A stretch of DNA of 64,000 nucleotides from Streptomyces sp. NBC_01298 (GCF_035978755.1 NZ_CP108414.1:5270001-5334000), one strand, 5' to 3'. Counted from the stretch's first letter, positions 1-9,356 are shown. Made by a program: numbers and translations. Notes: generated by a model not told the origin, from the letters alone.

Positions 1-133
1 GCTGCACGGGGCACGGCCCCGCGGCGGCTCGCGCGCATCCGGTGACGTGACGGCGATGACGGCGACGCCACCGGCGACGGCTGGAAGAGCGGGGACCGCG
101 TAGGACCCCGTACGGGGATGGGTGTGGAGGCGA

Positions 134-2581
134 GTGGTGGAGCAGCTGACGCAGCACGACCCGAGACGGATCGGCCCCTTCGAGGTGCTGGGACGGCTCG
201 GCGCCGGCGGCATGGGGCTGGTCTATCTCGCCCGGTCGGCGTCCGGACGCCGGGTGGCGATCAAGACGGTGCGCACCGAACTCGCCGAGGACCAGCTGTT
301 CCGGGTCCGTTTCACCCGTGAGGTGGAGGCGGCCCGCGCCGTCTCCGGCTTCTACACCGCGGCCGTGGTCGACGCCGACCCGCGCGCGGCCGTGCCGTGG
401 CTGGCCACCGCGTACGTACCGGCGCCCTCCCTGGAGGAGATCGTCCACGAGTGCGGGCCCATGCCCGCCCAGGCCGTACGGTGGCTCGCCGCCGGCATCG
501 CCGAGGCGCTCCAGTCGATCCACGGGGCGGGCCTGGTCCACCGCGACCTGAAGCCCTCCAACGTGCTCGTCGTCGAGGACGGCCCGCGCGTGATCGACTT
601 CGGCATCGCCAGCGGGGTCTCCAACACCCGCCTGACCATGACGAACGTCGCCGTCGGTACCCCCGCCTACATGTCGCCGGAGCAGGCCAAGGACTCGCGC
701 AGCGTCAAGGGCGCCAGCGACGTGTTCTCGCTCGGCTCCACGCTGGTCTTCGCCGCCACCGGGCATCCGCCGTACCACGGGGCGAACCCGGTGGAGACGG
801 TCTTCATGCTGCTGCGCGAGGGCCCCAACCTGGACGGGCTCCCCGACGAGCTCCGCCCGCTGATCGACTCCTGCATGCAGATGGACGCCACGCAGCGGCC
901 GACCCCGGCCGACCTGCAGGCGCAGCTGGCCCCGCACCTCTTCGAGGGCGGCGACGAGAGCGGTACCGCCTCGGCGTGGCTGCCCGAGCGGGCCGTCGCG
1001 ATGATCGAGGCCCGGCGGGCCGGCCACCGCAACGCGGCCGCCGCGGCCGCCGCCGCGGCGGTGCCGAAGCCGGCGCTGCCCCGGGCCGGGATCTCCGCGC
1101 CCATCGAGAGCGCCGGTCCGGCCGCCGGTCACGGGTCCGGTCCCGCCTCGGGGCCCGCCACGCACCGCCGCCAGCGCGGCGGAGCCGACCCCTGGACCGA
1201 CCCGCGCACCGGCCAGGCCGTCCCGCAGCGCCCCGAGCACCCGCCGATGGCGCCCTCGGGCGAGCCCGTGCGGCTCGGCGGCTCCCCGGTGCCGATCGGC
1301 CCGGGCCCGCAGGCCTCCGCTTCCGCGCCGGCCGCCCACGCCGCCGCCGCGGACTCCGCGACCGGCTGGATCCGGCCGCCCGCCGGCACCCCGGTGGCGG
1401 GCCCCGCGCCCTCGGTCCTCGTACCGAACCCGGGCCCGGCCCCCGACAGCGGCCGGTGGCGGCCCTGGCGGTTCCGGATGTCCAACGAGGTCTGGGGCAC
1501 TCCGACCGTCGCCGGCGACCTGCTCTACGTCACCTCCTTCGAGGTGCACGCCCTGGACGTGGCCAGCGGCCGCCGCCAGTTCAAGACCCGCGACGTCGCC
1601 TGGTCCATGGCCGTCTCCGACGGGCGCATCCACGCCTCCGACGGCCCCTCCCTCTACGCGCTGGACGCCACCGACGGCTCCGAGCGCTGGCGGCTGTCCG
1701 CCGACGCCTGGGTGTACGCCCTGCGCGCCGAGCGGGGCACCGTCGTCACCGCCACGCGCGGAGGCGGCGTACAGGCCTGGGAGTCGTCCAGCGGGCACAA
1801 GCTGTGGGAACTGACCGGCGCGCAGAGCGAGTTCGAGACCACCGAGGCGGCTCCCGTCCTGCACGACGGCACGGTCTACGTGTGGCAGGACGCCCGGCTG
1901 CGCGCCCTCGACGCCCGCTCCGGCCGGGAGTCCTGGTCCTACCCGATCGGCGACTCGGCCTCCTGCGGGAACGTGCCCGTACGGGTCACCCCCGCCCCCG
2001 ACGGCAACGTCTACGTGGCCGCCGGCACCCGGGTGATCTCCATCGACCGGGCCTCGGGCCGGGTCCGCTGGCACTTCGAGGCCCCCGCCGTGTTCCTCGC
2101 GCCCCCGGCCTTCGCCCCCGGCGCGGCCGTCACGGGCGGCGGGGTCTACCTCGCGGACTACCTGGGCACCGTCTACGCCCTGGACGCGGCCACCGGCAAG
2201 GACCGCTGGCGCATCGCCACCGAGCCCCGGCAGTCCGCCGACCCGGTCCTGGTCGCCGCGGGCAACGTCCACCTGGCCGCGGGCAGCGCGGTGTACACGC
2301 TCGACGCGGTCACCGGCACCCCGAAGTGGCGGTTCGCGGCGGGCGGGGAGATCACCGGAGCCCCGGCGGTCGCGGACGGCCGCGTGCACTTCGGATCCGC
2401 CGACCACTGCCTGTACACCCTCGACGCGTCGGGCGGCCAGCTCCGCTGGAAGCTGGCCACGGGCGGGGAGATCACCGGAGCCCCGGTGGCCGAGGCGGGC
2501 GTGGTCTACGCGTGCAGCAAGGACCGCTGCGTCTACGCACTGGACGCCGCCAAGGGCACGGGAACCCGTACGGGAGGCTGA
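134..2581 (+). CDS. afsK: AfsK-like Ser/Thr protein kinase with PQQ beta-propeller
   Basis: Hanks-type Ser/Thr kinase fused to a C-terminal PQQ/WD-like propeller. With the GTG at 122 as residue 1, the glycine loop GAGGMG is near residues 27-32, the invariant Lys (VAIK) at 48, the HRDLKPSN catalytic loop near 140 and DFG near 159. An Ala/Pro-rich linker spans roughly 290-455. Repeats of the form YALDA.TG...W then run to the C-terminus. The start region [12 protein letters not shown] and the kinase core closely resemble what I recall of AfsK from Streptomyces coelicolor, which phosphorylates AfsR. I prefer GTG 134 because GGAGG ends 3 nt before it; GTG 122 or 137 are possible. afsR and afsS lie 14-17 kb away, consistent with a shared pathway. 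The main alternative is a paralogous PQQ kinase. Confidence 0.85.
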   Translation: MVEQLTQHDPRRIGPFEVLGRLGAGGMGLVYLARSASGRRVAIKTVRTELAEDQLFRVRFTREVEAARAVSGFYTAAVVDADPRAAVPWLATAYVPAPSLEEIVHECGPMPAQAVRWLAAGIAEALQSIHGAGLVHRDLKPSNVLVVEDGPRVIDFGIASGVSNTRLTMTNVAVGTPAYMSPEQAKDSRSVKGASDVFSLGSTLVFAATGHPPYHGANPVETVFMLLREGPNLDGLPDELRPLIDSCMQMDATQRPTPADLQAQLAPHLFEGGDESGTASAWLPERAVAMIEARRAGHRNAAAAAAAAAVPKPALPRAGISAPIESAGPAAGHGSGPASGPATHRRQRGGADPWTDPRTGQAVPQRPEHPPMAPSGEPVRLGGSPVPIGPGPQASASAPAAHAAAADSATGWIRPPAGTPVAGPAPSVLVPNPGPAPDSGRWRPWRFRMSNEVWGTPTVAGDLLYVTSFEVHALDVASGRRQFKTRDVAWSMAVSDGRIHASDGPSLYALDATDGSERWRLSADAWVYALRAERGTVVTATRGGGVQAWESSSGHKLWELTGAQSEFETTEAAPVLHDGTVYVWQDARLRALDARSGRESWSYPIGDSASCGNVPVRVTPAPDGNVYVAAGTRVISIDRASGRVRWHFEAPAVFLAPPAFAPGAAVTGGGVYLADYLGTVYALDAATGKDRWRIATEPRQSADPVLVAAGNVHLAAGSAVYTLDAVTGTPKWRFAAGGEITGAPAVADGRVHFGSADHCLYTLDASGGQLRWKLATGGEITGAPVAEAGVVYACSKDRCVYALDAAKGTGTRTGG

Positions 2582-2583
2582 CG

Positions 2584-2617
2584 CGGCTCAGCCGCCGCCT
2601 GAGCTGCGGCTGAGCCG
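2584..2617. terminator. Hairpin terminator after the kinase gene
   Basis: A perfect 12-bp inverted repeat CGGCTCAGCCGC / GCGGCTGAGCCG with a 10-nt loop begins 3 nt after the kinase stop codon. There is no T-tract, which is usual for Streptomyces terminators. Confidence 0.6.
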
Positions 2618-2684
2618 TTCGGGGGCCCGGTCGCGGCCCGGTCGCGGCCCCCTCGGGGTCGCGCACCGCACGAGGAGTGACAGG

Positions 2685-3188
2685 ATGGACCCCATGAGCA
2701 ACGTATTCTTCGACATCAACATCGACGGCAAGCCCGCCGGTCGCATCGTCTTCAACCTCTTCGACGAGGTCGTCCCGAAGACCGCCCAGAACTTCCGCGA
2801 GCTGTGCACGGGCCAGAACGGCTTCGGCTACGCCGGCTCCGGCTTCCACCGCGTCATCCCGCAGTTCATGCTGCAGGGCGGTGACTTCACCAACCACAAC
2901 GGCACGGGTGGCAAGAGCATCTACGGCGAGAAGTTCGCCGACGAGAACTTCACCCTGAAGCACGACCGTCCGTACCTGCTGTCGATGGCGAACGCCGGCC
3001 GCAACACCAACGGCTCGCAGTTCTTCATCACCACCGTCGTCACCGGCTGGCTCGACGGCAAGCACGTCGTCTTCGGCGAGGTCACCGAGGGCAAGGAGAT
3101 CGTCGACGCGATCGAGAAGCTCGGTTCCCCCTCGGGCTCCACGCGCAGCAAGATCGAGATCGCGGCTTCCGGCGTCGTCGAGGCCTGA
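2685..3188 (+). CDS. Peptidyl-prolyl cis-trans isomerase, cyclophilin type
   Basis: Cyclophilin-family foldase that catalyses cis/trans isomerisation of Xaa-Pro bonds; probably cytosolic because there is no signal peptide. At 167 aa it is a single-domain cyclophilin. The diagnostic core is present: [15 protein letters not shown], the active-site Arg in [13 protein letters not shown], and a Trp-containing [10 protein letters not shown] block. AGGAG lies 7 nt upstream of ATG 2685, which supports that start over the internal ATG at 2694 (MSNVFFDI). The gene is monocistronic, with hairpins on both sides. No regulatory site was seen. Confidence 0.95.
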   Translation: MDPMSNVFFDINIDGKPAGRIVFNLFDEVVPKTAQNFRELCTGQNGFGYAGSGFHRVIPQFMLQGGDFTNHNGTGGKSIYGEKFADENFTLKHDRPYLLSMANAGRNTNGSQFFITTVVTGWLDGKHVVFGEVTEGKEIVDAIEKLGSPSGSTRSKIEIAASGVVEA

Positions 3189-3215
3189 TCTCCACCCCGC
3201 CCGCAACGGCTGGCC

Positions 3216-3243
3216 GGCCCCGCCCCCTCAGGGGGACGGGGCC
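3216..3243. terminator. Bidirectional hairpin terminator
   Basis: GGCCCCG-CCCCC-TCA-GGGGG-a-CGGGGCC forms a 12-bp stem with a 3-nt loop and one bulged A. It lies between the convergent cyclophilin and membrane-protein genes and could serve both. Confidence 0.65.
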
Positions 3244-3289
3244 GCCGTCATGTCAGGAGGCCCGGGCCGCCGGGTGGACGGCCGACGGT

Positions 3290-3865
3290 TTACGAGTGGT
3301 CCTTCGGCGGAGGCGGCCAGGCCGACGGGGCCGGGGGATGGGCGGGGTCCTCGACCGGCGTCGGGTCGGGCTCCGCGTACGGCTCCGCGTACGGCTCCGC
3401 GTACGGCTCCGGGGCCGTCTCCCGGGCGACCCGGTCGCGGCGGCGGGGCCGGCCGCTCATCACGGCCGCCGCGAGGATGAGCAGGGCGCCCGCGCCGAAG
3501 GCGTTGGCGAGGCCGTCGCCGAGTCCCTCGCCGTCGCCGCCGCCGACCGAGAGGCTCCCCGCGGCCTGCCCCTGGCGGACCATCCACAGCACGGCGAAGC
3601 CGAGGACGACGACCCCGGAGAAGGCCATGAGCAGCCGGGAGCGCAGCACGATGGCGACCAGCGCGAGTACGGCGGCGAAGAGGAACGGCAGCAGCAGCGA
3701 GCCCAGCAGGGCGGCCTTGTCGTCGGTGATCCCGGCGGAGTCGAAGAGTTCCTCGATGCGGTAATCGCGTCCGTGACGGCCGTCGTACCAGGCGCGGAAG
3801 GGGCTCCAGACGGCGGCCGTCGCTCCGATCAGACCCATGAGCGAGCCGAGTACGTTGCGGATCAT
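3290..3865 (-). CDS. Small integral membrane protein with EPYA repeats
   Basis: Unrecognised 191-aa protein starting at ATG 3865 (MIRNVLGSLMGLIGATAA). It has an N-terminal hydrophobic segment, a short polar stretch, then two or three membrane segments (LLGSLLLPFLFAAVLALVAI, LLMAFSGVVVLGFAVLWMV, ANAFGAGALLILAAAV). A charged, Pro-rich cytosolic or external tail follows, containing three tandem EPYA units encoded by a 12-bp DNA repeat near 3370-3410. The order of segments suggests a structural or anchoring membrane protein. No catalytic motif was seen. The gene is convergent with the cyclophilin. Confidence 0.75.
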   Translation of the reverse strand: MIRNVLGSLMGLIGATAAVWSPFRAWYDGRHGRDYRIEELFDSAGITDDKAALLGSLLLPFLFAAVLALVAIVLRSRLLMAFSGVVVLGFAVLWMVRQGQAAGSLSVGGGDGEGLGDGLANAFGAGALLILAAAVMSGRPRRRDRVARETAPEPYAEPYAEPYAEPDPTPVEDPAHPPAPSAWPPPPKDHS

Positions 3866-3954
3866 GCCCGGCCCTCCGGGGGGAGTGGGTCTGGATCTCG
3901 ATCCCGACGCTACGCCCGCCCCCGGAGTCCCGCACGCGGAGTCCCGCCCCGCCG

Positions 3955-4311
3955 CTACGAGGGCAGCGCCGGCGGGAAGACCCGTAGGACCGGCGCCCCG
4001 GCCAGCAGGGACGCCGTACGGGACAGGGCCTCCGTCAGGTGCGGGGAGGCCAGGTGGGCCTCCCAGGAGGCGGCGTCCGCCCACTCCTCCAGGATGACCC
4101 AGGTGCCCGGGGCGGTCGGGTCCTCGTACGCGCGGTAGGAGACGTTGCCGGCTTCCGCCCGGGTCGGCGCGACCAGGGACAGGGCCTGGGAGCGGACCTC
4201 CGCCTCCAGACCGGGCCGGGCCTGGAGGCGGGCGATCGCGGTGATGACGCCGGCGTCGTCGGCGGTGGTGTTGGCGGTGGTGTCGGCGGTGGTGTTGGTC
4301 CCGTCGGTCAT
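3955..4311 (-). CDS. Antibiotic biosynthesis monooxygenase (ABM) domain protein
   Basis: A 118-aa single-domain protein of the ABM/YgiN fold (dimeric alpha-beta barrel). Conserved features are VITAIARLQARPGLEAEVRSQALSL at the start, YRAYEDPTAPGTWVILEEWAD in the middle and EAHLASPHL near the C-terminus. Relatives oxidise quinols or polyketide aromatics without a cofactor, but many members are housekeeping proteins of unknown substrate. The first 20 residues are a Thr/Asn/Ala-rich extension (TNTTADTTANTTADD). No biosynthetic cluster surrounds it, so the substrate cannot be inferred. Confidence 0.85.
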   Translation of the reverse strand: MTDGTNTTADTTANTTADDAGVITAIARLQARPGLEAEVRSQALSLVAPTRAEAGNVSYRAYEDPTAPGTWVILEEWADAASWEAHLASPHLTEALSRTASLLAGAPVLRVFPPALPS

Positions 4312-4430
4312 GCTGTGTCCCCCCGGAGAGCGGCCGAGCGCGTTCGCGGCTCGTGGCGGCCACCGTACCGGTGCGCTTTCCGCCGCCTGATAGCGTGCCG
4401 CCGGTTGTCCAACGGGGAGGGGTTCAGGCC

Positions 4431-5051
4431 ATGGTGGTCACGGGGCGGCGGGTCAGGCTCACGGCGGTACTGGTGGGCGTGGTGCTCGCGTTGACGGGGT
4501 TCTCGTCGACGGGCGGCAGCGGCGGCAAGGGTAAGAGCAAGAGCAGCGGGGGCGGCTGCTCCAGTTCCAAGAGCAAGTCGAAGAAGAAGAGCTACAGCGG
4601 CACGGGCGGCGGCGGGAGCGGCAGCGGCTCCACGGCGACGCCCACGGCCACGGCGACCGAGACCCGGCCGCTCGCGCACGCCGAGGTCGTCACCTGCGCC
4701 GGGCCGTCCGTCGCGAAGGCCACCGTCAAGGTCACCTCCGACGCGACGTCCGGGCACACCTTCCGCGTCCCGCTGGTCTTCGAAGGGGCCTCCGGTCGGG
4801 TCGACTCCGGCTCCGTGGACCTCACGCTCAAGGCGGGCGAGAGCCGGACGGTCGACCTGCCGATGACGAGCGCGGCCAAGGCGGGCGAGGTCCGGCGCTG
4901 CACCGTGGGCCCGGTCCAGACCCTCTCGACCGCGTCGCCGACCCCGACCTCTACGTCCGGCTCGGGGACCTCGGGGTCCACGACGGGCGGCAGCACCGGC
5001 GGCAAGACGCCGAGCAAGCCGAAGCCCAGGTCGACGAGGAAGACCCGCTAG
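4431..5051 (+). CDS. Secreted Ser/Gly/Thr-rich protein
   Basis: A 206-aa protein with an N-terminal hydrophobic export signal (VRLTAVLVGVVLALTGF), then a low-complexity Ser/Gly/Lys segment (GGSGGKGKSKSSGGGCSSS). A folded middle domain follows, with two Cys (VVTCAGPS and RRCTVG) about 80 residues apart that could form a disulfide. The tail is Thr/Ser/Gly-rich and ends in basic residues. ATG 4431 is preceded by GGGGAGGGG. I do not recognise the family. The composition suggests an exported, wall-proximal protein. A single-gene unit with its own terminator. Confidence 0.75.
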   Translation: MVVTGRRVRLTAVLVGVVLALTGFSSTGGSGGKGKSKSSGGGCSSSKSKSKKKSYSGTGGGGSGSGSTATPTATATETRPLAHAEVVTCAGPSVAKATVKVTSDATSGHTFRVPLVFEGASGRVDSGSVDLTLKAGESRTVDLPMTSAAKAGEVRRCTVGPVQTLSTASPTPTSTSGSGTSGSTTGGSTGGKTPSKPKPRSTRKTR

Positions 5052-5055
5052 CGGC

Positions 5056-5091
5056 GCCGGGCCCGCCCCGCACGACGGGTCCGGGCCCGGC
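5056..5091. terminator. Hairpin terminator between convergent genes
   Basis: A 10-bp perfect stem GCCGGGCCCG / CGGGCCCGGC separated by 16 nt, just after the stop of the secreted protein and facing the end of the enoyl-CoA hydratase gene. Confidence 0.5.
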
Positions 5092-5111
5092 ACCTCAGCG
5101 GATCGGGCACC

Positions 5112-5915
5112 TCAGCGGATCCGGGGCTCCGGTCCCGCCCCGCTGCGTCGCCCGGCGAACAGCTCCGCCTGCCGTTCGGGCGGCAGGTTCCCCAGGGCCA
5201 CCAGCCCCGGAGCCTGCGCCAGCGCCTGCTGGAGGGTGGCCTGCTTCGCCGCCCACAGGGACCGTACGGTGCCCTGCACGGCCTCCGTCGGGAAGCCGGC
5301 CAGCGTCTGCGCCGCCCGCAGGGCCGCCGGGAGCAGCGCCTCGGGCTCCGCCAGCTCCGAGACCAGGCCGATCTCGTACGCCCGCCGCGCGGAGAGCCGT
5401 TCCGCCGTGCCCATCAGGGACATGCGGGCGGCCTCGCCGAAGGGCATGCGCTGCGCCATGTAGATCGCCTCGTACGCGCTGACCATGCCGTAGCTGGTGT
5501 GCGGGTCGAAGTAGGTCGCGGAGGCGGAGGAGATGATGAACTCCGATTCGCCCAGCAGGTAGAACGCCCCGCCGCAGGCCATGCCGTTGACGGCGGCGAC
5601 CACCGGCTTCCACAGGTCGTTCGCCTTCGGCCCGATGGCGACGAGCGGGTCGTCCACCGAGTACGGCGAGGACGGCTGCGGCACCTCCACGCCCCGGTCG
5701 ATCCCGGTACAGAAGGCCGCCCGCCCGGCGCCCGTCAGGACGATCGCCCGTACGTCGTCCTCGTAGCGGAGCTCCCGCCACACGGCCGCGAGTTCGGCGG
5801 CCGTCGCCAGATCGATCGCGTTGTGCTTGCGCTCCCGGTCCAGGGTGACGACCGCGACCCCGGTGGCCTTGTCCCGCTCCACCCGCAGTCCGGGTGCCCG
5901 GTCGGCGGCCGTCAA
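5112..5915 (-). CDS. Enoyl-CoA hydratase/isomerase family protein
   Basis: Crotonase-fold protein of about 267 aa that hydrates or isomerises an acyl-CoA. Visible blocks are TLDRERKHNAIDLATAAEL (CoA binding), GAGRAAFCTGIDRG and AAVNGMACGGAFYLLGESEF, which form the oxyanion hole. The segment DPHTSYGMVSAYEA stands where many hydratases carry the second catalytic Glu, so activity could differ. The TTG start at 5915 overlaps the stop of the DUF35 gene (TTGA), indicating translational coupling; GTG 5882 is an alternative. Third gene of the thiolase-DUF35-hydratase operon, which has a CTGAC-N5-GTCAG palindrome at its head. Likely role: a side-chain or ring-fragment beta-oxidation step. Confidence 0.88.
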   Translation of the reverse strand: MTAADRAPGLRVERDKATGVAVVTLDRERKHNAIDLATAAELAAVWRELRYEDDVRAIVLTGAGRAAFCTGIDRGVEVPQPSSPYSVDDPLVAIGPKANDLWKPVVAAVNGMACGGAFYLLGESEFIISSASATYFDPHTSYGMVSAYEAIYMAQRMPFGEAARMSLMGTAERLSARRAYEIGLVSELAEPEALLPAALRAAQTLAGFPTEAVQGTVRSLWAAKQATLQQALAQAPGLVALGNLPPERQAELFAGRRSGAGPEPRIR

Positions 5916-6385
5916 GACTTCTCCAGCACCCAGCGCGGCACCGCGATCCCGCCCGTCTCGGTGAACACCACCTGGACCCGCGCCCCGATGCGCAGCCGCG
6001 CCGGGTCCATCGAGTCCAGCGGGGCGTCGGCGGAGGTGACGAGATTCCCGACGAGGCGGATCTGCGGGGCGTCGGCCAGCTCCACGAGGATCACGTTGTA
6101 CGGGGCCTGCGCGGCGTACGCGGGCAGCAGTGGCGGGTGCGGCCGTACGTACGACCAGATCCGGCCCCGGCCGCTCATCCGGCGCCATTCGGAGTCGAAG
6201 GACCGGCAGTGCGGGCAGCAGGGGCGGGGCGGGAAGCGCAGTTTCCCGCAGTCGGGCGCCGCGCAGGCCTGGATGCGGAGTTCGCCCTGGGCGGCGTACT
6301 CCCAGAAGGGGGCGCCGTCCTCGTCGGGGACGGGGAGGAGCAGCTCGTCCGCGGAGGTGGTCGTGGTCGTGGTCTGCGTGGTCAT
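5912..6385 (-). CDS. Zn-ribbon/OB-fold protein (DUF35), thiolase partner
   Basis: A 157-aa DUF35 protein. The rubredoxin-like Zn ribbon has Cys in ACAAPDCGKLRF and RPCCPHC near residues 40-62. The OB fold follows (GRGRIWSYVRPHPPLLPAYAAQAPYNVILVEL), ending in a barrel strand with VVFTETGG. Such proteins form complexes with SCP-x-type thiolases or MaoC-like hydratases in steroid and fatty-acid side-chain degradation; being 15 bp downstream of a thiolase gene fits that. The N-terminus carries a Thr run (MTTQTTTTTTSAD). GAGGAA lies upstream of ATG 6385. Confidence 0.9.
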   Translation of the reverse strand: MTTQTTTTTTSADELLLPVPDEDGAPFWEYAAQGELRIQACAAPDCGKLRFPPRPCCPHCRSFDSEWRRMSGRGRIWSYVRPHPPLLPAYAAQAPYNVILVELADAPQIRLVGNLVTSADAPLDSMDPARLRIGARVQVVFTETGGIAVPRWVLEKS

Positions 6386-6400
6386 GGATTCCTCGGCTCC

Positions 6401-7552
6401 TCAGGCTCGCAGCAGGATGGCGGACGTGGGGACACCCTCACCGGCGGTGACCAGGCAGGTCGCGGCGTCGGGCACCTGGGCGGTGGAGATCCCGCGGAGC
6501 TGCTTGACGCCCTCGTTGATCAGGTTGAAGCCGTGCACGTAGGCCTCGCTGAGGCCGCCGCCACCAGTGTTGATGGGGAGCCGGCCGCCCATCTCCAGGG
6601 CCCCGCCCTCGGTGAAGGCGGCTCCCTCGCCGCGCCCGCAGAAGCCGTAGCCCTCCAGGGAGAGCGGGATCAGCGGGGTGAAGGCGTCGTAGATCTGGGC
6701 GACGTCCACGTCCTGGGGGCCGAAGTCGGCCTGCTTCCACAGGTGTCGGGCGGCGGTCCAGGCGGGGCCGGACAGCGGGTCGTCGTTCCAGTAGTTGACC
6801 ATGCCGTGGTGCTGGGAGGGCAGGCCCTGGGCGACGGAGTGGACGTAGACGGGCTTCTGGCGGCAGTCGCGGGCGCGCTCGGCGCTGACGATGACGCAGG
6901 CCAGCGCGCCGTCGGTCTCCAGGCAGTTGTCGAAGAGGCAGAGCGGGTCGCTGATCATGCGGGCGGTCATGTACATCTCGCGGGTCAGCGGGCGTTCGTA
7001 CATCATCGCGGCCGGGTTCTCGTTGGCCCGGTTGCGGCAGGCCATCGCGACGTTGAAGAGGTGGTCGCGGGTGGCGCCGTACTCGTGCATGTAGCGGCGG
7101 GCCAGCATGCCGATCTCGTCGGCGGGCCGCAGCAGGCCGAAGGGGCGCGTCCACTGGCCGGGGGTGGGGAGCTGGACGGCCGTGTTCTTCCACGGCCGCG
7201 GCCCCGAGCCGCGCTTGCGCGAACGCCAGGCCACGCCGACGCTCGCCTGGCCGGTGGCGACGGCGGCGGCCAGGTGGCCGACGGTGGCGCAGGAACCGCC
7301 GCCGCCGTAGCCGATCTTGGAGAAGAAGGTGACGTCGCCGGCGCCGATGCCCTTGGCGACCTCCACCTCGTCGGTCTCCTCCATCGTGTAGGAGGAGAAG
7401 GCGTCGACCTCGGACGGGTCTATGCCCGCGTCGTCGAGCGCCGCCAGGATGGCCCGGCAGGCCAGTTCCTTTTCGGACTGCGGCAGTTGTTTGGCAAAGG
7501 CGGTCTGCCCGATGCCGACTATCGCCGTAGCGTCCTTGAGCGTTGCCGCCAT
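6401..7552 (-). CDS. SCP-x-type thiolase / lipid-transfer family acetyl-CoA acyltransferase
   Basis: A 383-aa thiolase-fold protein of the SCP-2/SCP-x branch, which catalyses thiolytic cleavage of a beta-ketoacyl-CoA. It opens with ATAIVGIGQTAFAK. The nucleophile Cys is probably in GGGSCATVGHLAAAVATGQA, and the C-terminal His block is GGLSEAYVHGFNLINEGV. ATG 7552 sits 5 nt after GGAGG, so I prefer it over GTG 7558. First gene of the operon with DUF35 and enoyl-CoA hydratase, divergent from the FadD3-like ligase across a 94-bp promoter region with a palindromic operator. The substrate is not determinable; a steroid- or terpenoid-type branched acyl-CoA is plausible. Confidence 0.9.
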   Translation of the reverse strand: MAATLKDATAIVGIGQTAFAKQLPQSEKELACRAILAALDDAGIDPSEVDAFSSYTMEETDEVEVAKGIGAGDVTFFSKIGYGGGGSCATVGHLAAAVATGQASVGVAWRSRKRGSGPRPWKNTAVQLPTPGQWTRPFGLLRPADEIGMLARRYMHEYGATRDHLFNVAMACRNRANENPAAMMYERPLTREMYMTARMISDPLCLFDNCLETDGALACVIVSAERARDCRQKPVYVHSVAQGLPSQHHGMVNYWNDDPLSGPAWTAARHLWKQADFGPQDVDVAQIYDAFTPLIPLSLEGYGFCGRGEGAAFTEGGALEMGGRLPINTGGGGLSEAYVHGFNLINEGVKQLRGISTAQVPDAATCLVTAGEGVPTSAILLRA

Positions 7553-7603
7553 CGCCACCTCCGGGGTGCACCAGTACTGACAGCCGCGAAGGCTACAGCT
7601 AAT

Positions 7604-7618
7604 CTGACGGATAGTCAG
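7604..7618. promoter_or_regulatory. Palindromic operator CTGACGGATAGTCAG
   Basis: 5-bp arms CTGAC/GTCAG with a 5-bp spacer, in the divergent promoter region between thiolase and CoA ligase. The same palindrome recurs in front of three other catabolic units in the window, so it is probably the binding site of a TetR-type repressor. Confidence 0.65.
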
Positions 7619-7646
7619 CTACTGGTGTTGCAGGGAAGGGCGGACG

Positions 7647-9356
7647 ATGACCGAGGACGAGGACGAGCGCGGGCGCGGGATCGTGAACACGGTGGCCGCG
7701 ACGGACACGGTGGCGGCGACGAACGTCACGGAGGAAGCGACGGCCACCCCGGAGGACGGCCGGGCCGATCTCGCCTGGACCAGCATCGGCGGACTCGTCC
7801 GGCACGCCGCCGCGCGCTACGCCGGCCGCGAGGCCGTCGTCGACGGGCGGGTCCGGATCGACTACGCGCAGCTCGGCGAGCGCGTCGAGCGGGCCGCCGC
7901 CGCCTGCATGGCCGCCGGCGTGGAACCGGGGGACCGGGTCGCCGTCTGGGCGCCCAACACCCTCGAATGGATCGTTTCCGGCCTCGGCGCCGTCTCCGCC
8001 GGAGCCGTCCTCGTCCCCCTCAACACCCGTTTCAAGGGCTCCGAAGCCGCCTACGTCCTCCAGCGCAGCCGCGCCCGGCTCCTCTTCGTCACCGGCACCT
8101 TCCTCGGTACCTCCTACGTCGCCTCCCTGCGCCGAGCCGCCGCCGAAGGCGAGGGTTCCGGGCCGCTGCCCGGCCTGCCCGACCTGGAGCAGGTCGTCGT
8201 CCTGTCCGAGGACGCCCCGGATTCCTTCCGCACCTGGAAGGAGTTCCTGACCGGCGGCGACTCCGTATCCGCCGAAGCCGTGCGCGCCCGTACGGACGCG
8301 ATCCCCGCCACCGCCCCCTCGGACATCATCTTCACCTCCGGCACCACGGGCAGCCCCAAGGGCGCCGTGATCTCCCACGCCCAGTCCCTGCGCTGCTACG
8401 AGGTGTGGAGCGAGCTCGCCGGTCTGCGCGAGGGGGACCGCTACCTGATCGTGAACCCCTTCTTCCACACCTTCGGCTACAAGGCCGGGGTCATCGCCTG
8501 CCTGATGCGCGGGGCCACGATGGTCCCCCAGCCCGTCTTCAACGTGGACACAGTCCTGGCCAACATCGCCGCCGAGCGGATCTCCGTACTCCCCGGCCCG
8601 CCCACGCTCCACCAGTCCCTCCTGGACCACCCCCAGCGCGACCACCACGACCTCTCCGCCCTGCGCCTGGTCGTCACCGGAGCGGCCGTCGTCCCGCTCC
8701 AGCTCGTGGAACGGCTGCGCGGCGAGCTGCACATCGGCACCGTCCTCACCGCGTACGGGCTCTCCGAGGCGAGCGGCATCGTCACCATGTGCCGTCGCGG
8801 CGACCCGGCGGAGATCATCGCGTCGACCTCGGGCCGGGCCATCCCCGGGACCGAGGTCAGGATCGTGGACGCGGACGGCGAGCCCCAGCCCACGGGCCGG
8901 GCCGGGGAGGTGTGGGTGCGCGGCCACAACGTCATGCGCGGCTACTTCGAGGACCCGGCCGAAACCGCCGAGGCCATCACCCCCGAGGGCTGGCTCCGTA
9001 CCGGGGACGTCGGCGTCCTCGACGCCGCCGGGAACCTGCGCATCACCGACCGGATCAAGGACATGTTCATCGTCGGCGGCTTCAACGCCTACCCCGCCGA
9101 GATCGAACAACTCCTCGGCCTGCACCCGGACATCGCCGACGTCGCGGTGGTCGGAGTCCCCGACCCGCGCCTGGGCGAGGTGGGCAAGGCGTACGCGGTC
9201 CGCCGCCCGGGGGCGGTCCTCACGGCCGACGACCTGATCGCGTGGTCACGGCGTGAGATGGCCAACTACAAGGTCCCCCGCGAGGTGGAGTTCGTATCCG
9301 AACTCCCGCGCAACGCGAGCGGCAAGGTCCTCAAACGCGAACTCCGCACCCGCTGA
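7647..9356 (+). CDS. FadD3-like acyl-CoA synthetase (AMP-dependent ligase)
   Basis: ANL-superfamily ligase of 569 aa that activates a carboxylic acid to its CoA thioester via an acyl-adenylate. Motifs: IIFTSGTTGSPKGAV (P-loop), YGLSEASGIVTMCR (A5), GWLRTGDVG (A7), IKDMFIVGGFNAYPAEIE (hinge and A8), and the catalytic Lys in NASGKVLKREL near the C-terminus. The segment VVTGAAVVPLQLVERLR and overall layout recall FadD3, which activates the bicyclic HIP acid in steroid catabolism, but the substrate here is unproven. A 45-residue polar N-terminal extension precedes the core. Expressed divergently from the thiolase operon, with the shared operator 29 bp upstream. Confidence 0.9.
   Translation: MTEDEDERGRGIVNTVAATDTVAATNVTEEATATPEDGRADLAWTSIGGLVRHAAARYAGREAVVDGRVRIDYAQLGERVERAAAACMAAGVEPGDRVAVWAPNTLEWIVSGLGAVSAGAVLVPLNTRFKGSEAAYVLQRSRARLLFVTGTFLGTSYVASLRRAAAEGEGSGPLPGLPDLEQVVVLSEDAPDSFRTWKEFLTGGDSVSAEAVRARTDAIPATAPSDIIFTSGTTGSPKGAVISHAQSLRCYEVWSELAGLREGDRYLIVNPFFHTFGYKAGVIACLMRGATMVPQPVFNVDTVLANIAAERISVLPGPPTLHQSLLDHPQRDHHDLSALRLVVTGAAVVPLQLVERLRGELHIGTVLTAYGLSEASGIVTMCRRGDPAEIIASTSGRAIPGTEVRIVDADGEPQPTGRAGEVWVRGHNVMRGYFEDPAETAEAITPEGWLRTGDVGVLDAAGNLRITDRIKDMFIVGGFNAYPAEIEQLLGLHPDIADVAVVGVPDPRLGEVGKAYAVRRPGAVLTADDLIAWSRREMANYKVPREVEFVSELPRNASGKVLKRELRTR

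Noticed and set aside
1..121. End of an upstream gene at the window start
   Set aside because: No frame with credible coding sequence could be followed into the kinase leader.
5894..9256. A plus-strand open frame of over 1100 codons
   Set aside because: It is Arg/Gly/Pro-rich and antisense to the thiolase operon, then overlaps the CoA-ligase gene in another frame: a high-GC shadow.
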